Positions 8,603 to 18,105 of a stretch of 64,000 bases of DNA are shown in pieces. The stretch's first letter is position 1. Each line of letters starts with the position of its first letter. The translations under genes were made by a program, and so were the position numbers. Below the pieces are notes generated by a model. That model was given only the letters and a program-made list of their open reading frames with translations. It did not search any database and had not been told where the DNA came from. This stretch comes from Bradyrhizobium sp. MOS003 (GTDB taxonomy: Bacteria; Pseudomonadota; Alphaproteobacteria; Rhizobiales; Xanthobacteraceae): the NCBI RefSeq assembly GCF_003020125.1, contig NZ_PYFW01000001.1, forward strand, positions 1,054,001-1,118,000. Reading direction: 5' to 3'.

Positions 8603-8739
8603 CTGTCATCCCGGGGCGCGCGCAGCGCGAGCCCGGGATCCATAGCCACAGGAAGCAGTTTTGCGAAGATTTGGAGTTGCCTGTCTAACCCCACAGGACA
8701 GCCTGTGGTTATAGATCCCCGCCATCGCGGGGATGACAG
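8603..8739. repeat. Dispersed palindromic repeat, family 3
   Basis: The ends CTGTCATCCCGGGG and CGCGGGGATGACAG are inverted. Internally CCACAGG and CCTGTGG pair too. It lies between two convergent genes and could act as a bidirectional transcription barrier. Confidence 0.65.
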
Positions 8740-8763
8740 CGGAGTACGGCGCGACATCGTCGC

Positions 8764-10362
8764 TCAACTCGCCCGCATCTCCGCCCTGATCGTGTCCGCC
8801 GCCTTCTCCCCGATCATGATGGTCGGCGCGTTGGTGTTGCCGCCGATCAGCGTCGGCATGATCGAGGCGTCGACGATGCGCAATCCTTCGACGCCGTGCA
8901 CCTTCAGTGCCGGATCGACCACGGCCATCGCATCCGTCCCCATCTTGCAGGTGCCGACGGGGTGATAGACGGTGTCGACGCGCTCGCGCAAAATGTTGCG
9001 GATGTCGTCGTCGGTTCGGACGTCGGACGTGAACATGTCCTTCTTCTGCAGCGCGCGCAGCGCCGGCGTCTCCATCAGGCGGCGCGTGGTCTTGAAGCCT
9101 GCGACCATCCCCTCGACATCTTCTTCCTCGCCGAGGAAGTTCGGATCGATCATGGGCGCTGCGAGCGGGTCGGCGCTTTTCAGCCAGACGCTGCCGCGGC
9201 TCTTCGGCCGCAGCAGGCAGACATGGCAGGAGAAGCCAGCCTCCTTGTGCTTTTTGCGGCCGTGGTCGTCGAGCATCGCGACGACGAAGTGGAGCTGGAT
9301 GTCCGGTACGTCGAGGTCGGGCCGGGTTTTCAGAAAGCCTCCGCACTCCGCAAAATTGGTGGTCATCAGGCCACGCCGTTCGCGGCGATATTGCTGGATG
9401 GCGCGGAGCAGGGACGGCAGCCGGCCAAGCGAGGCATGAACGAAATGCGGGTAGTCGGAGGCGTAGACGAACACGAAATCGGGATGGTCCTGCAGATTGC
9501 GCCCGACGCCCGGCAGATGATGGACGGCGCCAATGCCGTGCGTTCGAAGCGCATCGCCGTCGCCGATGCCCGACAGCATCAGCAATTGCGGTGACTGGAA
9601 GGCGCCGCCGGCAAGGATCACCTCGCGGCGCGCGCGCATCTGCTTTTTTTGCTTGCCCTGCAAATATTCGATGCCGACTGCGCGCCTTCCTTCGAACAGG
9701 ATTTTCGTGGCGTGCGCGCCCGTCTCGACGCGCAGATTCGCGCGCTTGTCCATGTGAGGCTGAACATATGCCCGCGCCGCGCTCCAGCGCTCGCCATTGT
9801 GCTGCGTCGCCTGGTAGCTGCCGAGCCCTTCGTGGTCATCACCATTGAAGTCGTCGCGGATGCGAAACTGCGCCTCGCGCGCGGCCTGATGGAAGACGTC
9901 ATGGATTGGATTGTCCGAGCGCAGCCGGTTGACATGCAACGGGCCGCCCTTGCCATGATACTTGCCGTCGAAATCGGAATTGTTCTCCGAGCGCTTGAAA
10001 TAAGGCAGCACGTCCGCATACGACCAGCCGGCATTGCCGAGCGAAGCCCAGTGGTCGTAGTCGGAGCGATGGCCGCGGATGTAGACCATGGCGTTGATTG
10101 CCGAGGAGCCGCCGAGGCCCTTGCCGCGCGGCTGATAGCCGATGCGGCCGTTCAATCCTTTTTGAGGTACGGTATCGAATGCCCAATTGGCCGTCTTGTA
10201 GGGCAGGGCAAGTCCGAATGGCGTGGTGATCCGCCAGCTGTCGTTCTTGCCGCCGGCATCGAGCAGCGCCACGGACGTCGCCGCATCCTCCGATAGCCGC
10301 CCCGCCACCGCGCATCCGCCGGAGCCCGCGCCCACGACGACGAAATCGAATGTGTCAGTCAA
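8764..10362 (-). CDS. GMC family oxidoreductase (choline dehydrogenase-like)
   Basis: This 532-residue flavoprotein opens with the FAD motif VVVGAGSGGCAVAGRLSED. It continues through the GMC signatures GKGLGGSSAINAMVYIRGH and GAFQSPQLLMLSGIG and ends with the active-site region YHPVGTCKMG and NTNAPTIMIGE, which supply the conserved His and Asn. Length and motifs fit alcohol or choline dehydrogenases that pass electrons to the respiratory chain. The substrate is unknown; proximity of an aldehyde dehydrogenase upstream suggests alcohol-to-acid oxidation. The start is a TTG eight to ten bases after GGGGGAAA; no ATG fits. Confidence 0.88.
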   Translation of the reverse strand: MTDTFDFVVVGAGSGGCAVAGRLSEDAATSVALLDAGGKNDSWRITTPFGLALPYKTANWAFDTVPQKGLNGRIGYQPRGKGLGGSSAINAMVYIRGHRSDYDHWASLGNAGWSYADVLPYFKRSENNSDFDGKYHGKGGPLHVNRLRSDNPIHDVFHQAAREAQFRIRDDFNGDDHEGLGSYQATQHNGERWSAARAYVQPHMDKRANLRVETGAHATKILFEGRRAVGIEYLQGKQKKQMRARREVILAGGAFQSPQLLMLSGIGDGDALRTHGIGAVHHLPGVGRNLQDHPDFVFVYASDYPHFVHASLGRLPSLLRAIQQYRRERRGLMTTNFAECGGFLKTRPDLDVPDIQLHFVVAMLDDHGRKKHKEAGFSCHVCLLRPKSRGSVWLKSADPLAAPMIDPNFLGEEEDVEGMVAGFKTTRRLMETPALRALQKKDMFTSDVRTDDDIRNILRERVDTVYHPVGTCKMGTDAMAVVDPALKVHGVEGLRIVDASIMPTLIGGNTNAPTIMIGEKAADTIRAEMRAS

Positions 10363-10391
10363 TGCTTGTTTCCCCCTTTATTCTTCTTCTC

Positions 10392-10467
10392 GTCATTGCG
10401 AGCGCAGCGAAGCAATCCAGTATCCTCCGCGGGGCAGTCTGGATTGCTTCGCTGCGCTCGCAATGAC
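10392..10467. repeat. Dispersed palindromic repeat, family 2 (copy 2)
   Basis: Inverted ends GTCATTGCGAGCGCAGCGAA and GCTGCGCTCGCAATGAC, with CAATCCAG / CTGGATTG inside. It lies between the aldehyde dehydrogenase stop and the GMC gene start on the same strand, so it may modulate read-through. Confidence 0.82.
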
Positions 10468-10473
10468 TGACAG

Positions 10474-11907
10474 CTACGACATGAACCGCATCAATTTCTC
10501 CAGCCGCGCGATCTTGCCGCCATAGGGCGGATAGAGGTCGGCGAGGCGGTTGAACTTGGAGCGATAGAACACCGGCTTCAGCTTGCTGAACGTGCGAAAG
10601 CCCCATTCGCCGTGATAGGCGCCGGTGCCGGATGCGCCGACGCCGCCCATCGGCTGGTTGATTTGCGTGAAGTGAAACAGGCAGTCGTTGATGGTGACGC
10701 CGCCGGAGACGGTGCGTGCCAGCACCTCGTCGCGTGCAGCGCCGTCCTTGCCGAACCAGTACAGCGCCAGCGGCCGGTCGCGATGGTTGATGAAGGCGAT
10801 GGCCTCACCGGGATCGCGATAGCCGAGAATTGGGAGCACCGGCCCGAAAATCTCCTGCTGCATCGCCGCCATCGCTTCGGTCGCACCGACGATCAGTGTC
10901 GGCGGGAATTTGCGATGTGCTTTCCAGTTGGGGTCGTCCGCCTTCGCCGATTGCAGGATCTTTGCGCCGCGCTGCCCCGCGTCCGCGACGAGGCCTTCGA
11001 GCCGGGCGTAATGCCGGTCCGAGATGATCGAACTGTAGTCCTTGTTCGAAGGATCGGTGCCGAACATCCGCCGCATCTGCGCGCGCACCTTCTCGGCGAA
11101 GGCCTGCAACGAGCGCTCCGGCACCAGCACATAGTCCGGCGCGATGCAGGTCTGCCCGGCATTGAGCAGCTTGCCGTAGGCGATGCGCTCGGCCGCTTCG
11201 TCGAGATCGGCCGAGGCGTCGATGATCGCAGGCGACTTGCCGCCGAGCTCGAGGGTGACCGGCGTGAGGTTACGCCCCGCGGCCTCCGCCACGATCCGCC
11301 CGACCCGGGTCGAACCGGTGAACACGAGGTGATCGAACGGCAGGCGGGCAAACGCCTCTGCGATCTCGCCCTCGATGCCGGTGACCAGCAGCTCGGTCGC
11401 ATCGAATCGCGCGGCGACCGTCTCCTTCAGCAGGCCTGCGAAATGCGGCGTGAGCTCGCTCGGCTTGATCAGGACGCGATTGCCGGCGGCGAGCACGCCG
11501 ATCGCCGGCGCGAGCGTGAGCTGGAGCGGATAATTCCAGGGCGCGATGATGCCGACGACGCCGAGCGGCTGCGGTAGCAGCCGGTTGCGCGCGGGCAGGA
11601 ATTGCAGCGCGGTCGCGACCCGCTGCGGCGCCATCCAGCTCTTCAGGTGTTTTGTAGCGTGCCGGATCTCGGAAAACACCAGCATCGTCTCGGCGATGGT
11701 GGTCTCGACCGCCGAGCGGTGGCCGAAATCGGCCGAGATCGCCTGCCGGAAACGCTCCTCGTTGTCGGCCACCACGGCCCGCAGCCGCGCCAGCCGGTCG
11801 AGCCGCTCGGCAAGGCCGGCCGGCGGCTCGTCCCGCGACCGCGCGACCATGGCGTGGAAGGCCTCCTCCAGCGCTCCGACCGGGGCGCTCGTCAGGGATT
11901 TGTCCAC
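10474..11907 (-). CDS. Coniferyl aldehyde dehydrogenase-type ALDH
   Basis: This 477-residue aldehyde dehydrogenase has the general-base Glu in TLELGGKSP, the catalytic Cys in NAGQTCIAPDYVLV and the NAD-fold motif FTGSTRVGR. The shortened length and C-terminal segment (PYGGKIARLEKLMRFM) match the CalB-like coniferyl aldehyde dehydrogenase subgroup, also near fatty aldehyde dehydrogenases. It would oxidise an aromatic or aliphatic aldehyde to the acid. The start is a GTG preceded by GGAGGAACGCCC; an upstream ORF extension of 62 codons lacks support. It lies upstream of the GMC oxidoreductase gene, a plausible alcohol/aldehyde pair. It could serve the hydroxycinnamate genes at 43-53 kb, but this is only inference. 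Confidence 0.82.
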   Translation of the reverse strand: MDKSLTSAPVGALEEAFHAMVARSRDEPPAGLAERLDRLARLRAVVADNEERFRQAISADFGHRSAVETTIAETMLVFSEIRHATKHLKSWMAPQRVATALQFLPARNRLLPQPLGVVGIIAPWNYPLQLTLAPAIGVLAAGNRVLIKPSELTPHFAGLLKETVAARFDATELLVTGIEGEIAEAFARLPFDHLVFTGSTRVGRIVAEAAGRNLTPVTLELGGKSPAIIDASADLDEAAERIAYGKLLNAGQTCIAPDYVLVPERSLQAFAEKVRAQMRRMFGTDPSNKDYSSIISDRHYARLEGLVADAGQRGAKILQSAKADDPNWKAHRKFPPTLIVGATEAMAAMQQEIFGPVLPILGYRDPGEAIAFINHRDRPLALYWFGKDGAARDEVLARTVSGGVTINDCLFHFTQINQPMGGVGASGTGAYHGEWGFRTFSKLKPVFYRSKFNRLADLYPPYGGKIARLEKLMRFMS

Positions 11908-12219
11908 GGGCGTTCCTCCCTCAAGGGCGCGTTTCAGCCTTATCTTGTTGCCGCAAGCTGGCCCTTTGTGGAACTTCTGGCAAGAGCGCAGGAAACGCAG
12001 CGAAAATTGGTCGATTCCCCTGTCATAAAGTCGAAAAAAACGTTCCCGCAGCCCTTTCCAAAGACAGCCCGCCTTGATACATACGCCCAGCACCCGACGG
12101 GCTTTGCCCCGGGTTGCCTTCCAAGGAAGCCTTTGGGACGGACGGGAAAAGCCACGCGAACAGCGCCGGCCTCAACCAACTGTCCCCGGGATCCTGCTGA
12201 AGGCAAAGCAAGTGTTTAA
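11908..12219. other. Intergenic region, no gene seen
   Basis: This 312-bp stretch lies between the divergent aldehyde dehydrogenase gene and the initiator tRNA. It must contain both promoters. No convincing ORF, operator or hairpin was seen. Confidence 0.5.
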
Positions 12220-12296
<77 letters not shown>

Positions 12297-12325
12297 AATT
12301 CGGATTTTATCGGATTCGATACGAG

Positions 12326-12357
12326 AATGGCCCGCATCGCGCGGGCCATTTTTGTTT
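12326..12357 (+). terminator. Intrinsic terminator after tRNA-fMet
   Basis: A 10-bp stem AATGGCCCGC / GCGGGCCATT with a five-base loop (ATCGC) is followed by a run of T residues (TTTTTGTTT, counting from the stem). It lies 30 bp past the CCA end of the tRNA. Confidence 0.88.
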
Positions 12358-12704
12358 CGGGGGAATGTGCGGGCAGTGTCGTCGCGGCGCCGCACCATCC
12401 CGAACCGTTTGCGGCCGTACCCGACGATGTCAGCGCGAGTGTTCCGAAAGCTTCGTTGCGAATTCGAACGCGCCGATTTTCTCGACGGCAGCCTGACAAT
12501 AGATCATCCCTGTCCTTTTTCAGGGACGTTGGATCTCAAGAAATCGAAAGGATCATTTCCTTTCGCGCATCAATTCGCAGAGCTTTTCGCGCAATGAGGT
12601 CTGCTTGATTCGGGCATTGCGAAGGGCCGGCTCGGGTTGAATTGTGGTGACCCCCGGGGTATTTCCCAGACCGGAAGCACGTTCCTCAAAAGAGAGCAGC
12701 AAGT
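12358..12704. other. Intergenic region upstream of dusA, no gene seen
   Basis: About 350 bp lie between the tRNA terminator and dusA. Short ORFs occur in several frames, but none has a ribosome site or a recognisable product. The dusA promoter is presumably here. Confidence 0.45.
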
Positions 12705-13688
12705 TTGCAGATCTCGCCAAGGCGCTTTTCCGTGGCTCCCATGATGGACTGGACCGACCGCCATTGTCGGGTGTTCCACCGCCATCTGTCCCGGTCGGCG
12801 TTGCTCTATACGGAAATGCTCACGACCGGCGCCGTCATTCATGGCGATCGGGCGCGGCTGCTTGGGTTCGACCAGATCGAGCACCCGGTCGCGTTGCAGC
12901 TCGGCGGCTCGAATCCCAGCGACCTCGCGGAGGCAGCGCGGATCGGCGAGGGCTTCGGCTATGACGAGATCAATCTCAATGTCGGCTGTCCGTCCGATCG
13001 GGTGAAGGACGGCCGCTTCGGTGCCTGCCTGATGGCGGAGCCGCAAGTGGTGGCCGAGGGCGTCGCCGCGATGAAACGGGCGGTCGCCATTCCGGTCACG
13101 GTGAAATGCCGCATTGGGATCGACGACCAGGATCCTGAAGTCGCGCTGGATACGCTGGCCCGGGCAGTGGTCGCCGCTGGTTGCGATACGCTGATCGTGC
13201 ATGCACGGAAAGCCTGGCTCAACGGCCTGTCGCCGAAGGAGAACCGTGACATCCCGCCGCTCGACTATGACCGCGTCTATCGTCTCAAGCGCGCAATGCC
13301 GGACGTGCCCATCATCATCAATGGCGGCATTTTGAGCATCGACGAGGCGAGAGCGCATTTGGCGCATGTCGACGGCGTGATGCTCGGCCGCGCGGCGTAT
13401 CAGGAGCCGTGGCGGTTACTCTCGGTGGATGCCGACATCTTCGGCGAGGTGCCGCCTCACGAAACCATGCAGGATGCGCTCGAGGCGATGATACCCTATG
13501 TCGAGCGGCAGCTTTCACGCGGCACGCGGCTGCACGCGATCACGCGGCATTTCGTCGGCGCATTCCACGCGGTCCCCGGCGCGCGATCGTTCCGCCGACA
13601 TCTTGCCGAGCAAGGGACCCGGCCAGGGGCAGACGTCAGCGTATTGAGAGACGCGATCGGCAAGCTGGGGTTCACGCAGGCTGCTTAG
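12705..13688 (+). CDS. dusA: tRNA dihydrouridine synthase DusA
   Basis: A 327-residue FMN enzyme that reduces uridines in the tRNA D-loop (U20/U20a). The DusA N-terminus FSVAPMMDWTDRHCR is followed by YTEMLTTGA, the catalytic-Cys motif NLNVGCPSDRV, the substrate-binding VHARKAWLNGLSPKENR and the flavin-phosphate loop INGGI...GVMLGRAAY. The start must be a TTG at 12705, because no other start codon lies upstream of the conserved core; AGAGAG precedes it. DusA genes are known integration sites for phages and islands, but no integrase or duplicated end is visible here. It follows the initiator tRNA on the same strand but behind a terminator. Confidence 0.92.
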   Translation: MQISPRRFSVAPMMDWTDRHCRVFHRHLSRSALLYTEMLTTGAVIHGDRARLLGFDQIEHPVALQLGGSNPSDLAEAARIGEGFGYDEINLNVGCPSDRVKDGRFGACLMAEPQVVAEGVAAMKRAVAIPVTVKCRIGIDDQDPEVALDTLARAVVAAGCDTLIVHARKAWLNGLSPKENRDIPPLDYDRVYRLKRAMPDVPIIINGGILSIDEARAHLAHVDGVMLGRAAYQEPWRLLSVDADIFGEVPPHETMQDALEAMIPYVERQLSRGTRLHAITRHFVGAFHAVPGARSFRRHLAEQGTRPGADVSVLRDAIGKLGFTQAA

Positions 13689-13955
13689 CCCGTCGTCAGT
13701 GGCCTGAAAAACTTCGCGCTTCGCCGGCTGTACTGTTGTCGCGATAACAGCCTGACCAGTCTGCCGGCCCGTGCGCCCGGCATCGATGATGCACTGGTGG
13801 AACCAGCGATAGCAGGGTGTGCAAGATCGGTCCGTCGAGCAGCCCGGTCGCAACTTGTTGCGCGGGCGGCCGCAACGGACCATTTCATTTCACATCGGCG
13901 AGGCAGGCGCCGCCCGTGTCGGAGGCATTCGCTTTCGCGGGCCTAGGGTAGGTGA

Positions 13956-14447
13956 TCAGTCCTTGTACGGACAGACCATCGTCAGATAGAGCAGCGTCGG
14001 CTTGTCCGAGCCCCTCTTGTATTCCCATTCCAGCCGGATCTCGTGCCGGTGGGCATAGGCGTCGCTCGGCGCGTGGACGATGATGTTGGTCTTCATCGGG
14101 ATCGGTGGCTCGGAGTTGAAGCATTTCCGGACGCAGGCATCGAGCAGATCGCACCGCGTCAGGGGAATCACGCCTGGCTCGTCCCTGGACAGCGGCACCG
14201 TGTTCGGCTGGGTGCTGAGGTCGAGGCGGGCCCGGCCCTTTTCCTTGTGCCAGTACTTGGCGCTTCCCTGTGGCCACCTCGATGGCGGGTTCAGGATCAA
14301 ATGGTATTGGCCGTACTCCAGGGTCGGCAGGTCGATGTCGTCGGATGCCTTGAGCTTGGCCACGCTCTTTTTCATGTTTGCCAGGGGATAGTAATTGGCG
14401 TTCATCAAGTCTCGAAATGCCTTACCGCTATAAGTCCTTCCGCCCAT
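13956..14447 (-). CDS. Hypothetical protein
   Basis: A 163-residue protein I do not recognise. It is hydrophilic, with no signal peptide or membrane helix, and is rich in Tyr, Trp, Lys and Pro. Notable segments are LEYGQYHLILNPPSRWPQG, a Cys-containing LTRCDLLDACVRKCF, and a C-terminal HEIRLEWEYKRG followed by LLYLTMVCPY, which looks like beta strands. AAGGA lies nine bases before the ATG, which supports translation. About 270 bp upstream of dusA's end hold no clear gene. It is convergent with dusA and divergent from the cyclase gene. The function is unknown. Confidence 0.55.
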   Translation of the reverse strand: MGGRTYSGKAFRDLMNANYYPLANMKKSVAKLKASDDIDLPTLEYGQYHLILNPPSRWPQGSAKYWHKEKGRARLDLSTQPNTVPLSRDEPGVIPLTRCDLLDACVRKCFNSEPPIPMKTNIIVHAPSDAYAHRHEIRLEWEYKRGSDKPTLLYLTMVCPYKD

Positions 14448-14736
14448 CGTCTTGTCCTTCGAAACGATCTAATCAATCAGGGAATCGTGCAGCCCAGCAA
14501 AAGCTCGTCGGCCGTTATGAAAGCCTAGGCGCCCCACCAACGCGCGGCCCCATTTTCGCGCGACGATGAAGCTACCACCCGAAAATGCATTGCGTCCAGA
14601 GAGCCACCTTGGACGACACAGCTATGTTTCGCTGCAAGTTCGATTGCCATGCATGTCCCGATAGGTATTCTACGCGAGGCTCCGCCGCGAGCACCGGTCG
14701 GCATAGGATGCCGTCGTGACTTTTGAAGGCTCAGGA

Positions 14737-17700
14737 ATGCATTGTGTCGCATGTCAGGCGACGATCGACCCGAGCGATAGCTGGTGCGCGAAATGCGGGC
14801 TGGCCGTGCGACGTTCCGATCCCGATAGCGAACGCCGGTTCGTCACCATTCTCCGTGCCGACGTCATAGATTCGACCGGGCTGGTGGCCGAGCTGGAGCC
14901 GGAGGAGGCGATCTCGCGCCTTGAGCCGGCCCTGGCCGCGATGAGAGGGGCGGTGCGTCAGTTCGGGGGCATTGTCAGCAAGGAGCTCGGTGATGGGATC
15001 GCCGCGGTGTTCGGCGCTCCCATCGCGGACGACAACCATGCCCCGCTGGCCTGCCATGCGGCGCTCGAACTCGTCCGGCGCGTCGGAAGCCTCGGCGATT
15101 CCAGCCTGCAGGTGCGGGTTGGCCTCCATTCCGGACATGTCGTCGCCTACATGGTCGCCAGCGAGTTTTCCAAGGTCTACGAGATCGGCGGGGCCGCCCA
15201 GCATCTGGCCGCGCGGCTGGAATCGGCGGCGGAAGCGAATCAGATCTATGTGTCGGAAGCCTGCCAGAAGCTTGCGGATGGGCATGTCCGTTTCGAATTC
15301 CTGGGCGACAGGACCCTGCGTGGCTTCAACCAGCCTCTGCCGGTCTATCGGATCGTCGGCGCCAGCGATCTTTCGAGTTGGCGGGTGCGGCGCGCGCGCA
15401 GCGTTTCGCGGTTCGTCGATCGTGTCACAGAGCGCGCGCTGCTCGGCCGCGCCGCAGCCAGCGTGGGTGCCAGCCGTCAGACGGTCCTGCTGCTGGGTGA
15501 TGCGGGCATCGGCAAGTCGCGGCTGGCGCACGAGTTTGCCCAGGAACGCAAGGCCGAGGGCTGGCGCCTGGCCGATGCCGAATGCAGCCCGAACCTCCAG
15601 GGCGCTCCGTTCAGTACGCTGAAGCGCCTCTTGCTCTCGTTGCTTGAGGCGGCCGCGAAGGATCCGGATGGCTCCTGGGACCCGCGAAGCGATCTGCCAC
15701 CGATCCAGCAAAGCGCCCTCGACGCCGTGCTGGACCTGCCGATCTCGAAGCCCGAGTGGAATGAGCTCGAGCCTCATGCGCGGGGGCGCGCGATTTCCGA
15801 TGCGAGCTGCGCCGTCGTCGAGGGCCTCGCTCGCCGTCAGCGAGCGGTACTCTTGCTCGAGGATCTGCATTGGATCGACCGGGCCAGCGATACGGTCGTG
15901 GCCGCGATTGCTTCGTTGCAGGCGCCCGGTCTTCTCGTGCTCCTCACCTCCAGGCCGAACGGAATGCCGGTGTGGATCGCGCGCTGCCACGCCGAAATCG
16001 TGGCGATGCGGCCCCTCGATGACGATTCGGGGCTGGCTATGCTGGCAGATATGCTCGGTCCCTCTACCGCCAACGACGATCTCAAGAACCGGATCATCTC
16101 GCACACGGCCAATGTCCCTCTGTTCATCGAGGAGGTCTGCCGCGGGCTGAGGGATAGCGGAACGCTTCGCGGCCAATGGGGCGATCTCGCGCTCATGCGT
16201 CCCATCGACGAACTCGGCATCCCCTCGAGCATTCAGGGCGTGATCGCAGCACGCCTCGATCGCGTGTCGCGGCAGGAACGTTCCGTCTTGCAGATCGCGG
16301 CAGCGCTTGGGCCGCGATCGACCGTAGCCATGCTGCGCAAGCTCGTCGAGTTTCCCGAGGGGCGCGTCCAGGATTGCCTTTCCGCGCTCGATCGCGCCGA
16401 GCTGCTGGTCAGGATCGACAGCGAATTGGGCGATGAACTCGAATTTCGGCACGAGATGGTTCGCCAGGTCACATACGACTCGATGGTCGAAAAGGTACGC
16501 GAGGAGATTCACGCGCGCATTCTTCGGACGCTGGAGAGCGACGAAACCTGCGCAGATGAGCCCGATACGCTGTGCTATCACGCGGTGCGCGCCAAGGATT
16601 GGCACAAGGCCTTTGTCCACGGCAGAAGTGCCGGACGAAAATGTTTGAGCCGGTCGGCTTTTGCGGACGCGGCCAATTATTTCGAAATCGCGATGGGCTC
16701 GCTCGACAAGACGCCGATGAGGGTGTCGCGGGAGGCCGACGCGATCGATCTGCGGATGGAGGCGCGCTCGGCGTTCATCGCGTCCGGTCATGTCGCCGAA
16801 TGGCTGGACTTGGGAAAGGAGGCCGAACGGCGGGCCGACGCGATCGATGATATCGGACGCAAGGTCGCCGCGATGACGGTCAGGGCCGGCGCGCAGAACT
16901 TCTATGGAGCGCCGGTCGAAGCGGTCGCGGTCAATGAAGAGGTCGTCCGCCTCGCGGAAGGGTGGGGCAATCTGGGTTGGCTCAATCTCGCAAGATATGG
17001 TCTCGGGCAAGCCTATTTCCTTGCCGGCCGTTACCACGAAGCAGAGCGGACGGTGGCATTGGCGCACGCTCAATTGGCGGGACCGGAAGCCAGCGCTCCG
17101 ATAGGGACGACGCCAAGGTATTTGCTTCTCCTTTGCTGCATGATGAAGAGCTTTACCCACACGGTCATGGGCGAGTTCGACGCCGCCGAGCAGCTCCAGC
17201 GCGAGGCCGCCGCGATCGCGGCAGAGACCAATCGCCCATATGATCTTGCGGGAGCCGCCTATAGCGGCGGCTGGCTGATGCTCGGTCGGGGCGAACCGGC
17301 GGCGGCCGCCGCCATTCTCGAGGACGGTTTTGTCCTGGCGCAGAAGCACGGCATCCGCCTGTTCGTGCCGGTGCTCGCCTGCCACCTCGGCATGGCCTAT
17401 CTGGAGCAAGGGCTGTTCGACCGGGCGCGCGGCGTGCTGGCCGAGGCGCGCGAGGAGGCCAAGGCGGTCGGCTATACCTCGGCGGTGCTGCGCAGCTCGA
17501 TCTATCTTGCGCTCGCGACCTGCCGCCTCGGCGATGTCAGGGCCGCGCAGAACATGCTGCGCGAGGCCCGCAACACCGCCCGACAGCAGGGGTTTTCGGG
17601 CCTCGAGGCCGAGGCCCTGTTCGGCGAGGCCATCGTGACGCCGGCCTCCAGTGCGGAGAGCAGGGCGGCCATGCTCGCGTCCCTGCGCGCCGCCATCGCG

Positions 17701-17790
17701 ATCGCCTCCGAGAGCGGCGCGCGGCCGCTCCAGCGCAAGGCCGAGGCGATGCTGACCGAGGTGCTCGGCCAGGGCAGCGAGCTCATCTGA
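14737..17790 (+). CDS. Zinc-ribbon / class III nucleotide cyclase / ATPase / TPR protein
   Basis: A 1017-residue multidomain protein. A zinc ribbon with CxxC pairs at residues 3/6 and 17/20 begins the chain. A class III adenylate/guanylate cyclase domain follows (about 32-200), with metal-binding Asp in the ADVIDST segment and in KELGDGIAAVFG. At the transition-state position before LAARLESA the usual Asn is His. An AAA/STAND-type ATPase (about 230-500) has Walker A GDAGIGKSRLAHEF and Walker B LLLEDLHWID. The C-terminal half is helical TPR-like repeats. Such proteins are frequent in rhizobia and probably act as regulated signalling switches; cyclase activity is uncertain. ATG at 14737 follows GAAGG; a GTG at 14716 is the alternative. 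Confidence 0.85.
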   Translation: MHCVACQATIDPSDSWCAKCGLAVRRSDPDSERRFVTILRADVIDSTGLVAELEPEEAISRLEPALAAMRGAVRQFGGIVSKELGDGIAAVFGAPIADDNHAPLACHAALELVRRVGSLGDSSLQVRVGLHSGHVVAYMVASEFSKVYEIGGAAQHLAARLESAAEANQIYVSEACQKLADGHVRFEFLGDRTLRGFNQPLPVYRIVGASDLSSWRVRRARSVSRFVDRVTERALLGRAAASVGASRQTVLLLGDAGIGKSRLAHEFAQERKAEGWRLADAECSPNLQGAPFSTLKRLLLSLLEAAAKDPDGSWDPRSDLPPIQQSALDAVLDLPISKPEWNELEPHARGRAISDASCAVVEGLARRQRAVLLLEDLHWIDRASDTVVAAIASLQAPGLLVLLTSRPNGMPVWIARCHAEIVAMRPLDDDSGLAMLADMLGPSTANDDLKNRIISHTANVPLFIEEVCRGLRDSGTLRGQWGDLALMRPIDELGIPSSIQGVIAARLDRVSRQERSVLQIAAALGPRSTVAMLRKLVEFPEGRVQDCLSALDRAELLVRIDSELGDELEFRHEMVRQVTYDSMVEKVREEIHARILRTLESDETCADEPDTLCYHAVRAKDWHKAFVHGRSAGRKCLSRSAFADAANYFEIAMGSLDKTPMRVSREADAIDLRMEARSAFIASGHVAEWLDLGKEAERRADAIDDIGRKVAAMTVRAGAQNFYGAPVEAVAVNEEVVRLAEGWGNLGWLNLARYGLGQAYFLAGRYHEAERTVALAHAQLAGPEASAPIGTTPRYLLLLCCMMKSFTHTVMGEFDAAEQLQREAAAIAAETNRPYDLAGAAYSGGWLMLGRGEPAAAAAILEDGFVLAQKHGIRLFVPVLACHLGMAYLEQGLFDRARGVLAEAREEAKAVGYTSAVLRSSIYLALATCRLGDVRAAQNMLREARNTARQQGFSGLEAEALFGEAIVTPASSAESRAAMLASLRAAIAIASESGARPLQRKAEAMLTEVLGQGSELI

Positions 17791-18105
17791 CGCCGCGTCC
17801 GATCGGGGCTGCGCCGCCGCGGACCGCACCGTCTAAAATGCCCAAAATGCCGAATAAATCTTATAGACAACACAAAGGGTTAGCTACTGTGCATGGGGTT
17901 GTTTTCGAAAATTTTGATCGGGCCCGTCGCCAGGCGGCTGCGACAGGCAGCCTCGCTCACCGCAGTGCCGAAGACCTTGCACCGAAGCCAAGGTCGGTTA
18001 CCGTCGGTACCAGTCGCAAGGCCAGGTGACATTTAATGTGCATTTTTTAGCATCGCATTTTGCCGGCGCCGCCATGGCGCGACGCCCATCTGACGAGGCG
18101 GGGCC
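17791..18105. other. Intergenic region, no gene seen
   Basis: The 315 bp between the cyclase gene and the OpgC gene contain a lower-GC patch around 17840-17900 that may carry the opgC-like promoter. A 63-codon ORF here has no ribosome site or known relative. Confidence 0.4.

Noticed and set aside
12705..13688. A possible integrated element at dusA
   Set aside because: dusA is a known integration site, but there is no integrase, no truncated dusA copy and no direct repeat in the flanks.
13515..13883. Minus-strand ORF overlapping the end of dusA
   Set aside because: It overlaps a well-supported gene for half its length and has an implausible composition; the remaining 270 bp show no gene.
14731..17829. 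A 1032-residue open frame antisense to the cyclase/ATPase gene
   Set aside because: Its translation has no recognisable motifs and is Arg/Ala/Gly-rich as expected of antisense reading of GC-rich codons; the sense frame carries clear Walker and cyclase motifs.
17838..18029. A 63-codon ORF between the cyclase and OpgC genes
   Set aside because: It has no ribosome site, its codon use is unlike the neighbours, and no family is recognisable.
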